Assembly (NCBI GenBank): GCA_013215095.1
Contig: JABSPM010000110.1
Span: 1-64,000 of the forward strand
Source: Flavobacteriaceae bacterium
Lineage (GTDB): Bacteria; Bacteroidota; Bacteroidia; Flavobacteriales; Flavobacteriaceae
Reading direction: 5' to 3'
DNA length: 64,000 nucleotides
Within the stretch, counting starts at the first letter, position 1, and each line of letters opens with the position of its first letter. This document shows, piece by piece, positions 9,022-18,509 of this stretch. Position numbers and translations under genes: made by a program. The notes below the pieces were generated by a model, which saw nothing but the letters and a program-made list of their open reading frames with translations, made no database searches and was not told where the DNA came from.

Positions 9022-12000
9022 TTAAAATGTGGCATTGAGTCCTAACGAAAATGTACGCATTTCTGGATATACATTTCTCAATTCTGCAATACCATTTCCA
9101 AAATCATTTACTGGATTAAAGAACCAATAAAAAAGATTTGATCCATTGGTGAAAACATTTAAGGATTTTAAGGATAATCTTAATTTATTTACTGGAACGT
9201 TATATCCTAAATTTATGGTGCGTAATCGAAAGTGGGATTCATCGAATACATATTTTGATGAGTTAGCAATAATTCTGTTACTATTGGAAATGATAGGATA
9301 TTGCGCAAGATCACCTTGTTGTTGCCAAGCCTGTTGCCATAAATTTACACTTAGATTCCGATTGAATAACACCCGATAATTATCCACCAAATTTCTGTCA
9401 ATCAGGGCATCCTGTCCAATGGCATAAGACCAAATCATGCTAAAGGTGAAATTTTTATAGTTAATTGTATTTCTAAAACCACCATACATGTCGGGTTGTC
9501 TGTCGCCTATAGGTGTCCAATTAGACTCGTTAAAGTTTTCGGCGACGTAACTTGCATCATAGGTTTCCCCATTTAGATCGAACAACTCACGTCCTGTAGC
9601 AGGATCTATTCCTATAAAGTTAAATCCCCAAATGGTAGATTGTGCAAATCCTACTTGACGTGATAAGGCATTTTCTGCCAATGAAAATTGAGAGCCCAAA
9701 CCTTGTAAATCTGTAATTTTATTTTGTAGTGTTGAAATATTGAAATTGGTAGTCCACGAAAAATTTTCATTGTTGAACCATTTGGCTTGCAATGAAAGTT
9801 CAAACCCTTGGTTATACATGGATGCTCCGTTGATTTGCACTTCATTGAATCCTACTTCTGAAATAGTAGGTCTTGAGGTAATTAAATCATCAATAGTATC
9901 TCTAAAGTATTCTGCGGTTAAATTAAATTTATCAAGAAACTTAATATCTATCCCAATATTGAATTTAGTGTTTTGCTCCCAACCCAGGTTAGGATTTGGT
10001 GCACTTGAAGGGTTTGCATAATTATGATCATTATATCCTGTTCCATTATCAGATACAGTGTATAAACCGAGTGCTCTGTAGGATCCTATACGAGAATTAC
10101 CTGTAGTTCCTAAACTTAATCGCAGCCTTAAAAAATCAATAAAACTATTACCGTTTGGATCAAAAAAGTCTTCATTACTTATATTCCAGCTAGCACCTGC
10201 GCCCGCGTTAAAAGCAGTATTCCTATCATTGCCAAATGCTGAGCTTTGATCTATACGTGCGTTGAACAGTAAGAAATACTTTTTTTTGAAGTTGTAATTA
10301 ATTTGAGAAAAGAAAGAACGCCCTGTATTTTCAAAACTATCATTTTGGTAATCATTATCGGTAGCTAGTGCTATGGGTTGTGGTGTAGCAAAATTTGTAA
10401 AATTATTACCTCTTGCATATGATAATTCAACATGTTCTTGTCGTGTTTCAATACCAGCTAGTGCATCAAAATTATGGTGATCATTAAAGGTAGTATTATA
10501 AAATAGGTTAGCACTCCAGTTCCACCGATTGGTATCCCTATCTCTTAAGATACGTCGTCCTAGGTCGCCATCATTAAACTGTCCACTGCCATTAAGACCA
10601 GAAAAAAAACGATCTTCATCTTTATTAGAATAGTCCATACCAAATAGTGTAGTAAATCTTAATTTATCATTAAATTGATAATTAAGATTAATACTCGTTA
10701 ATAAGGCAAAAGTTTTAATTTGTCGCCTGTTTTGATTAGCCACGGCTACTGGATTACCATAAGAGGGAAAATTAGTATAGTTCCCATCGTCATCAAAAAC
10801 TGATATGGTTGGGTCTACAGCAAAATTGTATAAGGTGTTAGGGTCATTTTTTTCAGTAAGTGCTGGAGATATATTTAAAACTACATTAAATTTTTTATTG
10901 TTATAATCTAGTGCAAGTGTACTATTGAGATTATCAAAGGTATTAGCTACTTGGGTTTCATTATTTATTTGATAGGTGGTATTAAAACGATATCGTAAGC
11001 GTTCTCCGCCGCCATTAACTCCCAAAGTGTAGCGATAAAATGTGCCAATATCATTTAATAAATCAAACCAATTGGTATTAACCCCATTCCATTCTTCAAT
11101 GTTTTCAAAATCACCATTATTAAGATAGTATTGGTTGAGAATGGTTCGATATTGTTCTCCATCAAGATATTGAAATTGATTCATAGGATTTTGAAATCCT
11201 GCTTGAATTGAAGCATTAAATACGGGTTTACCAAGTTTCCCTTTTTTTGAGGTAATTAAAATAACACCATTAGCAGCATCGGCACCATAAATACCAACAG
11301 CGGCAGCATCTTTGAGCACTTGAAAATTTTCAATATCGTGGATGCCAACTCGGGCCAGGGGATTTAAAATATTTTCTGAGATATTTCCTGTGCCTACATC
11401 AAAAAGGTTACTTCCGTCTATACCAACTTCTTCAGATAGAATAATACCATCTATAATAATTAAAGGCTGGGTGGAAGTGCCTACAATATTTTGTTCGAGA
11501 GGTGTTAATGAGCCTTGACCTCTTATATCAATACTTACTTCTTCTCCTAATCTAGGATTAGTTTCTATATATACACCTGCTAGTTGACCCTCAAGTAATT
11601 CATCAAATGTGGTTGCGTTTTGCTCAGTAACAATATCTTTTGATCTTACGCTGACAATACTCCCTACCAATTCTTCTTTTCGTTTTTTCGTACCATAGGA
11701 TGAGGTGATAATGACTTCATCTAGAGCTTCTAAATCTTCTACAAGTGCTATTTCAAAATAGGTTTTGTCTTCTATTTTAACTTCTTGATTTTGATAGCCT
11801 AAGTAAGATACAATAAGATTGTTTTCGCTTGAAGAATTTAGCGTTAGTGTTAATGAAAAATTTCCATTAAAATCTGTGGATGTCCCTTTTGATGTGTTTT
11901 TCACAAGGATTAATGCTCCAAATAGGGGAGCATTACTTTGAGCATCTTTAACCACACCAGAAATTTGGATATCTGTTTGCGACCAAATTACAGTGTTTGT

Positions 12001-12036
12001 AAACACAATTAGAATTACCTTTAGATATCTATTCAT
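9022..12036 (-). CDS. SusC/RagA family TonB-linked outer-membrane transporter
   Basis: A 1004-residue TonB-dependent transporter with a signal peptide ending near WSQ (residues 18-20). A carboxypeptidase-like regulatory domain covers about 24-105. The TonB-box/plug region contains LDEVIITSSYGTKKRKE and the SusC signature IENFQVLKDAAAVGIYGADA with NGVILITSKKG. A long barrel follows, ending with an aromatic residue (LGLNATF). It would import a ligand captured by the neighbouring SusD, using TonB energy. There is no STN domain, and no anti-sigma/ECF regulator gene is nearby. It is preceded by an ELWxxDGT/T9SS gene 89 bp upstream. Confidence 0.96.
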   Translation of the reverse strand: MNRYLKVILIVFTNTVIWSQTDIQISGVVKDAQSNAPLFGALILVKNTSKGTSTDFNGNFSLTLTLNSSSENNLIVSYLGYQNQEVKIEDKTYFEIALVEDLEALDEVIITSSYGTKKRKEELVGSIVSVRSKDIVTEQNATTFDELLEGQLAGVYIETNPRLGEEVSIDIRGQGSLTPLEQNIVGTSTQPLIIIDGIILSEEVGIDGSNLFDVGTGNISENILNPLARVGIHDIENFQVLKDAAAVGIYGADAANGVILITSKKGKLGKPVFNASIQAGFQNPMNQFQYLDGEQYRTILNQYYLNNGDFENIEEWNGVNTNWFDLLNDIGTFYRYTLGVNGGGERLRYRFNTTYQINNETQVANTFDNLNSTLALDYNNKKFNVVLNISPALTEKNDPNTLYNFAVDPTISVFDDDGNYTNFPSYGNPVAVANQNRRQIKTFALLTSINLNYQFNDKLRFTTLFGMDYSNKDEDRFFSGLNGSGQFNDGDLGRRILRDRDTNRWNWSANLFYNTTFNDHHNFDALAGIETRQEHVELSYARGNNFTNFATPQPIALATDNDYQNDSFENTGRSFFSQINYNFKKKYFLLFNARIDQSSAFGNDRNTAFNAGAGASWNISNEDFFDPNGNSFIDFLRLRLSLGTTGNSRIGSYRALGLYTVSDNGTGYNDHNYANPSSAPNPNLGWEQNTKFNIGIDIKFLDKFNLTAEYFRDTIDDLITSRPTISEVGFNEVQINGASMYNQGFELSLQAKWFNNENFSWTTNFNISTLQNKITDLQGLGSQFSLAENALSRQVGFAQSTIWGFNFIGIDPATGRELFDLNGETYDASYVAENFNESNWTPIGDRQPDMYGGFRNTINYKNFTFSMIWSYAIGQDALIDRNLVDNYRVLFNRNLSVNLWQQAWQQQGDLAQYPIISNSNRIIANSSKYVFDESHFRLRTINLGYNVPVNKLRLSLKSLNVFTNGSNLFYWFFNPVNDFGNGIAELRNVYPEMRTFSLGLNATF

Positions 12037-12125
12037 ACTTATACTGCAGTTAGCGGTATAATTTCAAATGAAATATACACCGCTAAAATATAATTTGTTT
12101 TAACGTTAGATAAATAGTGAGATGT

Positions 12126-13550
12126 TTATTCCACTATTATCTTTTTACTAACTGTAATTGAATTTTCAGACCTTAGTTTTAAAACATACATACCTGATGC
12201 TAGTTGGTGTTGTATTTGATCATTTAATAATACCCCGTTTAATATTTGTCTTCCATTAATATCATAGATAGTATAATCTAAATCTATTTGATTGTTAGTT
12301 TTGATATTGATAGTACCTCTTGATGGATTAGGGTAGACTTTAACTATATTATTTAAATCTAAAGATGTAATACTCAATGTTGCATCATCAAAAGAGTAAA
12401 GCTCATTACCAGTAGTACCATCGTCACCTTCAAAATAAAGCTTATTATTAAATACTACAATGTCATCGATGTCTTTTATAGTGCTGTCTATCTGTTCTAC
12501 TGTAGTACCATTGGTTCTAAATAAATGACCATCTGTGTCATTGGCATCTTCGCCTCTGTAATACAACCATCCATTATATTCTGCATAATCTGATGGATCG
12601 TGATTGGTGTTGGTTCCCGTAAGATTACTTAAATTGGTAACGGTATCTGCGATAGGATCATACTTCCATAGTTGATCGCCATTACCATCATCTCCTTCAA
12701 AATATAAATTCCCGTTCCAAACATAAAATTCTGTTACACTACCAATACCTGCTGCATCTACAACAGATACTAAAATTGTACCCATTTCTGTACCATCAGT
12801 TTGCCATAGCGCATTATCAGCTTCAAAATATACAGTGGAATTAATTTTTGCCATGTAGTTAATACTCGAGTCGCCTGTACCAGTATCTACATCTTTCACC
12901 AAAGTATAGGTTTGTGCAGCAATATCATATTTGTAAAGCTCTCTACCTATGGTGGGCTCATCTGTACTATAATCCATATAAATCAGAATGGTGTTTGGGT
13001 CAAATTCAATATAGATACCACCAATTGGAGTTGCTGTACAATTACCAACATCTGTAACTTGTTGAAAGGTTGTGCCATCAAACTCATAGAATACATTGCC
13101 CAATGTTGTTGCTGTCATGTAAGCTTTTGATCCTACAATAATAGGTTGCAGATTTGAAAATCCGTTATTGGTATTTATGGTACCCGCCTCTGTACCATCA
13201 GTTTGCCATATTCTACTTCCTCCGCCATCATTCGCAGAAAAATATAATGTACTACCTAATTCAAAAAACGCAAATGGAGAGCTATTACTAGACCCTATTT
13301 GGATATCTTTTAATAAAGATGTACCCACAGCTGTACCATCTGTAATCCATAATTCCTGCCCTAAATCTGACCCCCCAGAGTTTACCCCACTAGAGTCGTC
13401 TGCATTAAAGTAGATATTACCGTTAAAAATGTATAGATTTCTTGGGTTGGAATTATTTGAACCATCATTAATATCTAAAACCTGAGTAACCTGAGCAAAG
13501 CCAAAGTTTAGACATAAACATAAAAAAGTAAAAAAGTAAAATTGTTTCAT
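12126..13550 (-). CDS. Secreted ELWxxDGT-repeat protein with T9SS type A sorting domain
   Basis: A 474-residue secreted protein. The signal peptide is MKQFYFFTFLCLCLNFGFAQ. Several repeats of about 45-50 residues each carry the ELWxxDGT motif: ELWITDGTAVGTSLLKDI, RIWQTDGTEAGT, ALWQTDGTEMGT and weaker copies, a pattern expected to form a beta-propeller-like fold. The last 80 residues are a Por secretion system sorting domain beginning VKVYPNPSRGTINIKT and ending with a basic strand (SKKIIVE). It should cross the outer membrane by T9SS and be anchored or released there. It is the first gene of the minus-strand SusCD locus, but a common transcript is not proven because of the 89-bp gap. Confidence 0.9.
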   Translation of the reverse strand: MKQFYFFTFLCLCLNFGFAQVTQVLDINDGSNNSNPRNLYIFNGNIYFNADDSSGVNSGGSDLGQELWITDGTAVGTSLLKDIQIGSSNSSPFAFFELGSTLYFSANDGGGSRIWQTDGTEAGTINTNNGFSNLQPIIVGSKAYMTATTLGNVFYEFDGTTFQQVTDVGNCTATPIGGIYIEFDPNTILIYMDYSTDEPTIGRELYKYDIAAQTYTLVKDVDTGTGDSSINYMAKINSTVYFEADNALWQTDGTEMGTILVSVVDAAGIGSVTEFYVWNGNLYFEGDDGNGDQLWKYDPIADTVTNLSNLTGTNTNHDPSDYAEYNGWLYYRGEDANDTDGHLFRTNGTTVEQIDSTIKDIDDIVVFNNKLYFEGDDGTTGNELYSFDDATLSITSLDLNNIVKVYPNPSRGTINIKTNNQIDLDYTIYDINGRQILNGVLLNDQIQHQLASGMYVLKLRSENSITVSKKIIVE

Positions 13551-13829
13551 AAGTTATTATTTTTATTTGTTCTAAATAAATTTAAAACAAAAATACGAAC
13601 AATGTTTTACGACACAAGGTTAAATTATTGTAAATTTTATTTTCAAGCTATACATAGGTAGACAAAATTAATCTAATATCTTGCTTTAAAAGTTAGAACT
13701 TTGTCGCTTTGAGGCACAGTATTGATGCATATGTTTTCTAATTTATCTTCATATTAGTTGTATGGATTAGATGATAATAGCTAAGTTCTAATACAGGTAT
13801 GAATTATCTTTACTAAAAATTAAGATATA
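13551..13829. other. Intergenic region upstream of the ELWxxDGT gene
   Basis: About 280 bp between the minus-strand secreted-protein gene and the transposase debris. It should hold the promoter of the SusCD locus. I see no gene, hairpin or repeat in it. Confidence 0.5.
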
Positions 13830-14148
13830 TATAATTCCATCAGATTTTAGAGATTATTTGGTTAGTAGTTCATCTGATATTCAGCAAGAGATTTTGTCTT
13901 CTTTGCTGTCCTTGTCTATAGAGTCAAATGATATTAGAGATACCAAAGAGGACAAAGCTATTAGTTGCCCCCAATTGTTCATAAAAATGTATTTGATCCA
14001 ATGGAAGACTTAAAGGTGTTCAGCGTTATTTTTGTAATGATTGTCATAAGAATTTTAGTGAGACTACGGGTGAGTTTTGGTATGGTATTAAGAAAAAAGA
14101 TAAATTGAGCCAGTAATTATATTGTCTTTTGTCTGGTTATAGTGCCGT
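13830..14148 (+). pseudogene. Remnant of a zinc-ribbon transposase (IS1595-like), N-terminal part
   Basis: The plus strand first reads IIPSDFRDYLVSSSSDIQQE and, after CPQ and a frameshift, NGRLKGVQRYFCNDCHKNFS followed by ETTGEFWYGIKKKDKLSQ and a stop, then LYCLLSGYS. Paired cysteines (CNDC) with the RYFCNDCHKNFSETTG context are typical of zinc-ribbon heads of IS1595/IS1-type transposases. Everything downstream of GYS is absent and replaced by IS1182-type sequence. Naming the family from this head alone is uncertain. Confidence 0.6.
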
Positions 14149-15425
14149 AGAAGAAAGCATAAATTATATGTGGTTATCAGCCAAACAAGTTTTCGACCAT
14201 AATACCATTGCTCATTTTCGAGGTCATAAATTTAAAACCATTTTAAGGATTTTTTCAAGCAAGTGGTATTATTATTAGCTGATGAAGGTTTGGTACCACT
14301 AAAGGAAGTTTATACCGATGGCGCTAAAATAGAATCCATTTTAGGAAGATATACCTTTGTATGGGGCAATGCCATCAAGACTCGCAAAGAAAAAATATCC
14401 TAGCAATTGGAAGAACTTTGGCAGTACGACTAAAGTATCGCCAAAGAAGGCTATAAAGACTCAACACACCAGATTTTAAGAAAATAGATAAAAAGATAAA
14501 GTCGCTAAAACAGCAGCAAAGATTAACAACATACAACATACTTAAAGGCAATCCTAAAGCAACACCTAAACAAAAAGCCAAAGCACTTTATATTGAAAAG
14601 AATTTTCCAGCTAATCTTGAAAATACGAACAACAAGAAAAGCTACTCGCAGGATTCAATAGTTACAGCAAAACTGATCCTGATGCCACTTTTAAGCGTAT
14701 GAAAGAAGATCACATGCTTAGCGGTCAGCTAAAACTAGGCTATACTGTACGAATAAGTTCTGATTACCAATTTGTTATTCATTATAGCATACACCAAATC
14801 ACTAAAGATATATATACCTTAAAACCTCATATAACATCTTTTGAGTATCAGTATGAAACGCTAACTGATTACCTCACTGGAGATGCAGGTTATGGTAGTG
14901 AAAAAAACTATGATTTATTAGAACAAAAAGGTGTCGAAGCCTATGTAAAATACAACACCTTTGACAAAGAACAACAGACCTATAAATCAAAGAAAAAGAA
15001 AAAATTCAAAGATGACTTCTATAGAGTTAACTTACACTATAACCTAGATAAAGACTGTTACATCTGTCTGATGGGGCAAGAAATAGCCAAAGTCTGATTA
15101 TGAGCAAACTTATAGAATCTACCAAGCTCAAAACTGCAATGGTTCTCCATTGCAGGGAGTATGTCATAGTTCTAAATACAATAGAAAAATAGAACGAACC
15201 CACAATCTGGAACGCCATAAACAAATCATCCGTGCAAGATTAACCAGTGATCAAGGCCTAAAGCGACGTAAAAAACGAACTGCTGATGTAGAACCTGTTT
15301 TTGGACATATGAATCAAATAGAAACTTCGAACGGTTTACCCATTACCCATAAAGGCATTGGAAAAGTATAATTAGAGTTCAGATTATACGCTTTAGCACA
15401 TAATATGCGCAAAAAAGTGGCTTAA
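14149..15425 (+). pseudogene. Decayed IS1182-family transposase
   Basis: Sense begins inside the N-terminal domain (YMWLSAKQVFDHNTIAHFRG), continues through LADEGLVPLKEVYTDGAKIE with the first catalytic Asp, and GRYTFVWGNAIKTRKEK, then a stop. It resumes at 14699 with a long frame containing the second Asp region TDYLTGDAGYGSEKNYDLLE. It ends with TADVEPVFGHMNQIET carrying the catalytic Glu and LALAHN-type C-terminus LYALAHNMRKKVA stopping at 15425. At least three stops or frameshifts interrupt it. The order matches IS1182 transposases of about 450-500 residues. The first about 80 residues are missing. Confidence 0.85.
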
Positions 15426-15490
15426 ACTAGCATTTAATCAATTAACCCAATACAAAATTAGAATTTATCAAATCTATTACTAAATAAAAT

Positions 15491-15532
15491 AAAAAAACCG
15501 AATCATTTTATTAATGAGACGGCTTTTTTTTT
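15491..15532. terminator. Bidirectional hairpin terminator
   Basis: A run of A, then ACCG, two unpaired bases, TCATT/AATGA arms around a short loop, two unpaired bases, CGGC and a run of T. The imperfect stem has A and T tracts on the two sides, so it can end transcripts in both directions. It lies just beyond the stop of the minus-strand repeat lipoprotein gene and beyond the transposase remnant. Confidence 0.65.
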
Positions 15533-15554
15533 GTGGTATTAAAAGAAAACGTGT

Positions 15555-15941
15555 TTAGTGACCTTTTAATTTGTCAGCAGCATTATTAGCAGCATCTTTA
15601 GCGTCATTCACAGCATCTTTAGCAGCGTCTTTAGCGTCATTCACAGCGTTATTAGCAGCATCTTTAGCGTCGTTTACAGCATCTTCTGCTGCTTCTTTAG
15701 CGTCGTTTACAACATCTTCTGTTGCTTCTTTAGCATCGTTTGCAGCATCTTCAACAGCATCTGCAGCTTCTTTAACAGCCTCTTCTGTTGCTTCTTTAGC
15801 GTCATTAGCAGCGTCTTTAACTTCTTGAGCAGCATTTTCAACAGCATCGTTTACCGTATCTTCTGCTTTTTTCTCTCTACAAGATGTGACAGACACTATA
15901 AGTGCCATAACCATTACTAAGCTTAGAATTGATTTTTTCAT
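15555..15941 (-). CDS. Lipoprotein with tandem 11-residue amphipathic repeats
   Basis: A 128-residue lipoprotein: signal MKKSILSLVMVMALIVSVTSC with the lipidated Cys at 21, then an almost uninterrupted series of 11-mers of the type VNDAKDAANNA, EDAANDAKEAT and KEAADAVEDAA. The composition is almost wholly Ala, Asp, Glu, Lys, Asn and Val. The 11-residue period resembles group 3 LEA proteins and YtxH-type or apolipoprotein-like helices, which form long amphipathic helices. The DNA shows the matching 33-bp repeats. It would be tethered in the periplasm or at the outer membrane. Stress protection is a family-level analogy, not shown here. Confidence 0.85.
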   Translation of the reverse strand: MKKSILSLVMVMALIVSVTSCREKKAEDTVNDAVENAAQEVKDAANDAKEATEEAVKEAADAVEDAANDAKEATEDVVNDAKEAAEDAVNDAKDAANNAVNDAKDAAKDAVNDAKDAANNAADKLKGH

Positions 15942-16033
15942 TTTTAGTGTTTTTTGTTAATTATCATGCAATTAAATACATATATACAACTATTACAATG
16001 TTTTTTTAACATTTTTTATGAAATTAAAATTCC

Positions 16034-17302
16034 TTAAGCATTGTTTTGCAAATAATTGATAATTTTTATGACGGCTCCTTGGTTTGATTTGATGTAATTT
16101 TCATTATGTTTTCCAGATGCAGTACGAAGCGATTTATCAGAGATAAGTTCTTGTATTTTATGGTAAAAGGCCTCGCTTGTATCTACCGAAAACATGCCGC
16201 CAAGTGTAATCATTTCTGAAGCTTCAGGGAATTTTGTGTACTTAGAACCAATAATTATGGGTACACCAAAGGTTGCGGGTTCTAGAGTGTTGTGCAATCC
16301 TGTATGACCAACACCACCACCAACATAAGCGATATCGGCATAGTGATATATTTTAGAAAGCAAACCTATCGTGTCTATAATTAAAACATTAGCTTTAGCT
16401 AAATCACAATGGTCGCGTTCTGAAAATAATACGGTTGGTTTGTGGCATGCAGATTTTAGTGCCACAATTTGTTTTGGCTTAATATTGTGCGGTGCAATAA
16501 CGAGTTTTAGGTCATCTTTTGCATAGTTATTGATGTAATTTAGCAAATACGCTTCGTCTTCGGGCCATGTACTACCAGCAACTATACAGGTTTTATTTTG
16601 TTTAAATTCAGAAATAAACTCTAAAGTATTGTCAATATTTAGTTGATTGGAAACACGGTCAAAACGCGTGTCTCCAGAAACACTAACATTATCAAATCCG
16701 TTGGCTTTTAATAAAGTTAAAGCACTTGTGTTTTGAACAAAAATATGGTCGAAAGCACCGAGATACTTTTGCATCCATTTGCCGTGCCATTTAAAAAATG
16801 TTTGATTAGCTCGAAATAATGCCGAAATTAAAACTGCTTTAATTTGACGTTGTTTGATTTCCTTAAGATAATTTGGCCAAAGCTCATATTTAACAAATAC
16901 AACGAGTTCTGGATGTACGATATTCATAAAGCTTTTGGCGTTAGAAACTGTGTCCAAAGGTAAATAGGTAACACTATTTGCAATGGGTGTGTTTTTTTTA
17001 ATTTCGTATCCAGATGGCGAAAAAAAAGTGAGTACAATGTGATGCTTCGGATAATCCTTTAGTAGAATTTCAAAAACAGGTAAGCCTTGTTCATATTCAC
17101 CCAATGACGCACAGTGAAACCAAATGGTTTTGTGCTGAGACAAGTTGGCATTTTTTAAAATATCAAGCGCAACAGCCCTTCCTTTATTGCCTTTGTTTAT
17201 TTTAGAATTAAAAAGCGCAGCTATTTTCATTATAAGACCTGCAATAAGAATGAGTATGTCGTAAAGGGGTTTCAATAGGTTATCTTTTGTGCTAAAATAC
17301 AT
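16034..17302 (-). CDS. waaA: 3-deoxy-D-manno-octulosonic acid (Kdo) transferase
   Basis: A 422-residue GT-B fold glycosyltransferase of the WaaA/KdtA family, which transfers Kdo from CMP-Kdo to lipid A precursors at the inner face of the inner membrane. A hydrophobic N-terminal anchor covers about residues 10-32. The acceptor-side block FHCASLGEYEQGLPVFEIL holds the catalytic Glu region (GEYEQG). The donor-side region includes VAGSTWPEDEAYLL, VIAPHNIKP and the C-terminal block YVGGGVGHTGLHNTLEPATFG. It diverges from the DegT/galE operon and is a single-gene unit. Confidence 0.95.
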   Translation of the reverse strand: MYFSTKDNLLKPLYDILILIAGLIMKIAALFNSKINKGNKGRAVALDILKNANLSQHKTIWFHCASLGEYEQGLPVFEILLKDYPKHHIVLTFFSPSGYEIKKNTPIANSVTYLPLDTVSNAKSFMNIVHPELVVFVKYELWPNYLKEIKQRQIKAVLISALFRANQTFFKWHGKWMQKYLGAFDHIFVQNTSALTLLKANGFDNVSVSGDTRFDRVSNQLNIDNTLEFISEFKQNKTCIVAGSTWPEDEAYLLNYINNYAKDDLKLVIAPHNIKPKQIVALKSACHKPTVLFSERDHCDLAKANVLIIDTIGLLSKIYHYADIAYVGGGVGHTGLHNTLEPATFGVPIIIGSKYTKFPEASEMITLGGMFSVDTSEAFYHKIQELISDKSLRTASGKHNENYIKSNQGAVIKIINYLQNNA

Positions 17303-17335
17303 TCTTATATCTAAAAATCATTGTCTTGAACTTTC

Positions 17336-17343
17336 TAATTTTG
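17336..17343 (+). promoter_or_regulatory. Candidate -7 element for the aminotransferase/galE operon
   Basis: TAATTTTG matches the Bacteroidota -7 consensus TANNTTTG, 32 bp before the chosen ATG at 17376. A -33 TTTG at the right spacing is not clear. The site supports starting the aminotransferase at 17376 and not at 17289, which would lie upstream of this promoter. Confidence 0.45.
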
Positions 17344-17375
17344 TATTTTCGCTGTTATCGAAATTAAATCTCCAA

Positions 17376-18509
17376 ATGAAAAAAATACAAATGGTTGACC
17401 TTAAAGGTCAATATGAAGATATAAAAGCGACTGTAAATTCTTCTGTTTTAGAAGTTTTAGAATCTACAGCTTATATTAATGGCCCAAAAGTTCATGAGTT
17501 TCAAAAAAATCTAGAGGATTATCTAGGTGTAAAACATGTAATTCCATGCGCCAATGGAACAGATGCTTTACAAATCGCAATGATGGGACTTGGTTTAAAG
17601 CCAGGAGATGAGGTTATCACAGCAGATTTTACTTTTGCTGCAACTGTTGAGGTGATTGCTCTACTTGGGTTAACTCCAGTTTTGGTTGATGTGAATCCAG
17701 ATACGTTTAATATTGATGTTGATGCTATAAAAAAAGCAATTACACCCAATACAAAAGCTATAGTTCCAGTTCATTTATTTGGCCAATGTGCTCCTATGGA
17801 TGCCATTATGGAAATTGCTAATGCGCATAATTTGTATGTTATCGAAGATAATGCACAAGCTATTGGAGCAACTTACACCTTTAAGGATGGCACTAAGAAA
17901 AAAACAGGAACGATTGGTCATGTGGCTTCAACATCATTTTTTCCTTCTAAAAATTTGGGATGTTATGGTGATGGTGGTGCTATTTTCACCAATGATGATG
18001 CATTAGCACTTGTTATAAGAGGTGTGGTTAATCATGGAATGTACAGACGTTATTATCATGATGTTGTTGGGGTTAATTCTAGATTAGATTCTATTCAAGC
18101 TGCAGTTTTAAATGCGAAGTTACCAAAACTTGATGATTACAATAATAGAAGAAAGGCGGCCGCTAATGCGTATGATAAAGCTTTTGAAGGTCATAATAAT
18201 ATTGTAACACCATTTAGAGATGGAGTTCAAGATAATCATGTGTTTCATCAATACACACTGAAGGTTAAGAATACAGATAGAGATGCCTTAGTAAAACATT
18301 TGAATGACAAAGGAATCCCTTGCGGGGTGTATTATCCTGTGCCATTGCATAGCCAAACAGCCTATGCAGATGAGCGTTATAATGAAGCCGATTTTACAGT
18401 TACCAACCAGTTGATACAAGAGGTTATATCTTTACCTATGCATACAGAATTAGATGCAGATCAAATAGCATATATTAGCAATACTATAATTCAATTTGTA
18501 AATGGATAA
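17376..18509 (+). CDS. DegT/DnrJ/EryC1/StrS family PLP-dependent sugar aminotransferase
   Basis: A 377-residue fold-type I aminotransferase acting on nucleotide-activated keto-sugars. Visible features are MVDLKGQYEDI at the N-terminus, the ANGTDALQIAM phosphate-cup region, VIEDNAQAIGA, and the PLP-binding lysine at about 192 in FFPSKNLGCYGDGG. The C-terminal half has the GVYYPVPLHSQ block of WecE/DesV-type enzymes. The start at 17376 (MKKIQMVDL) matches the family; an upstream ATG at 17289 adds 29 residues without likeness and overlaps waaA. The stop overlaps the galE start by 8 nt, so the pair is translationally coupled and probably makes an amino-sugar for surface glycans. Confidence 0.93.
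   Translation: MKKIQMVDLKGQYEDIKATVNSSVLEVLESTAYINGPKVHEFQKNLEDYLGVKHVIPCANGTDALQIAMMGLGLKPGDEVITADFTFAATVEVIALLGLTPVLVDVNPDTFNIDVDAIKKAITPNTKAIVPVHLFGQCAPMDAIMEIANAHNLYVIEDNAQAIGATYTFKDGTKKKTGTIGHVASTSFFPSKNLGCYGDGGAIFTNDDALALVIRGVVNHGMYRRYYHDVVGVNSRLDSIQAAVLNAKLPKLDDYNNRRKAAANAYDKAFEGHNNIVTPFRDGVQDNHVFHQYTLKVKNTDRDALVKHLNDKGIPCGVYYPVPLHSQTAYADERYNEADFTVTNQLIQEVISLPMHTELDADQIAYISNTIIQFVNG

Noticed and set aside
15571-15828. Ala/Ser/Leu-rich repetitive frame on the plus strand
   Set aside because: It is the mirror of the 11-mer repeat lipoprotein gene; repeats open frames on both strands.
15570-15860. Regular DNA repeats that might suggest a CRISPR array
   Set aside because: The period is 33 bp without unique spacers and is in phase with an 11-residue protein repeat.
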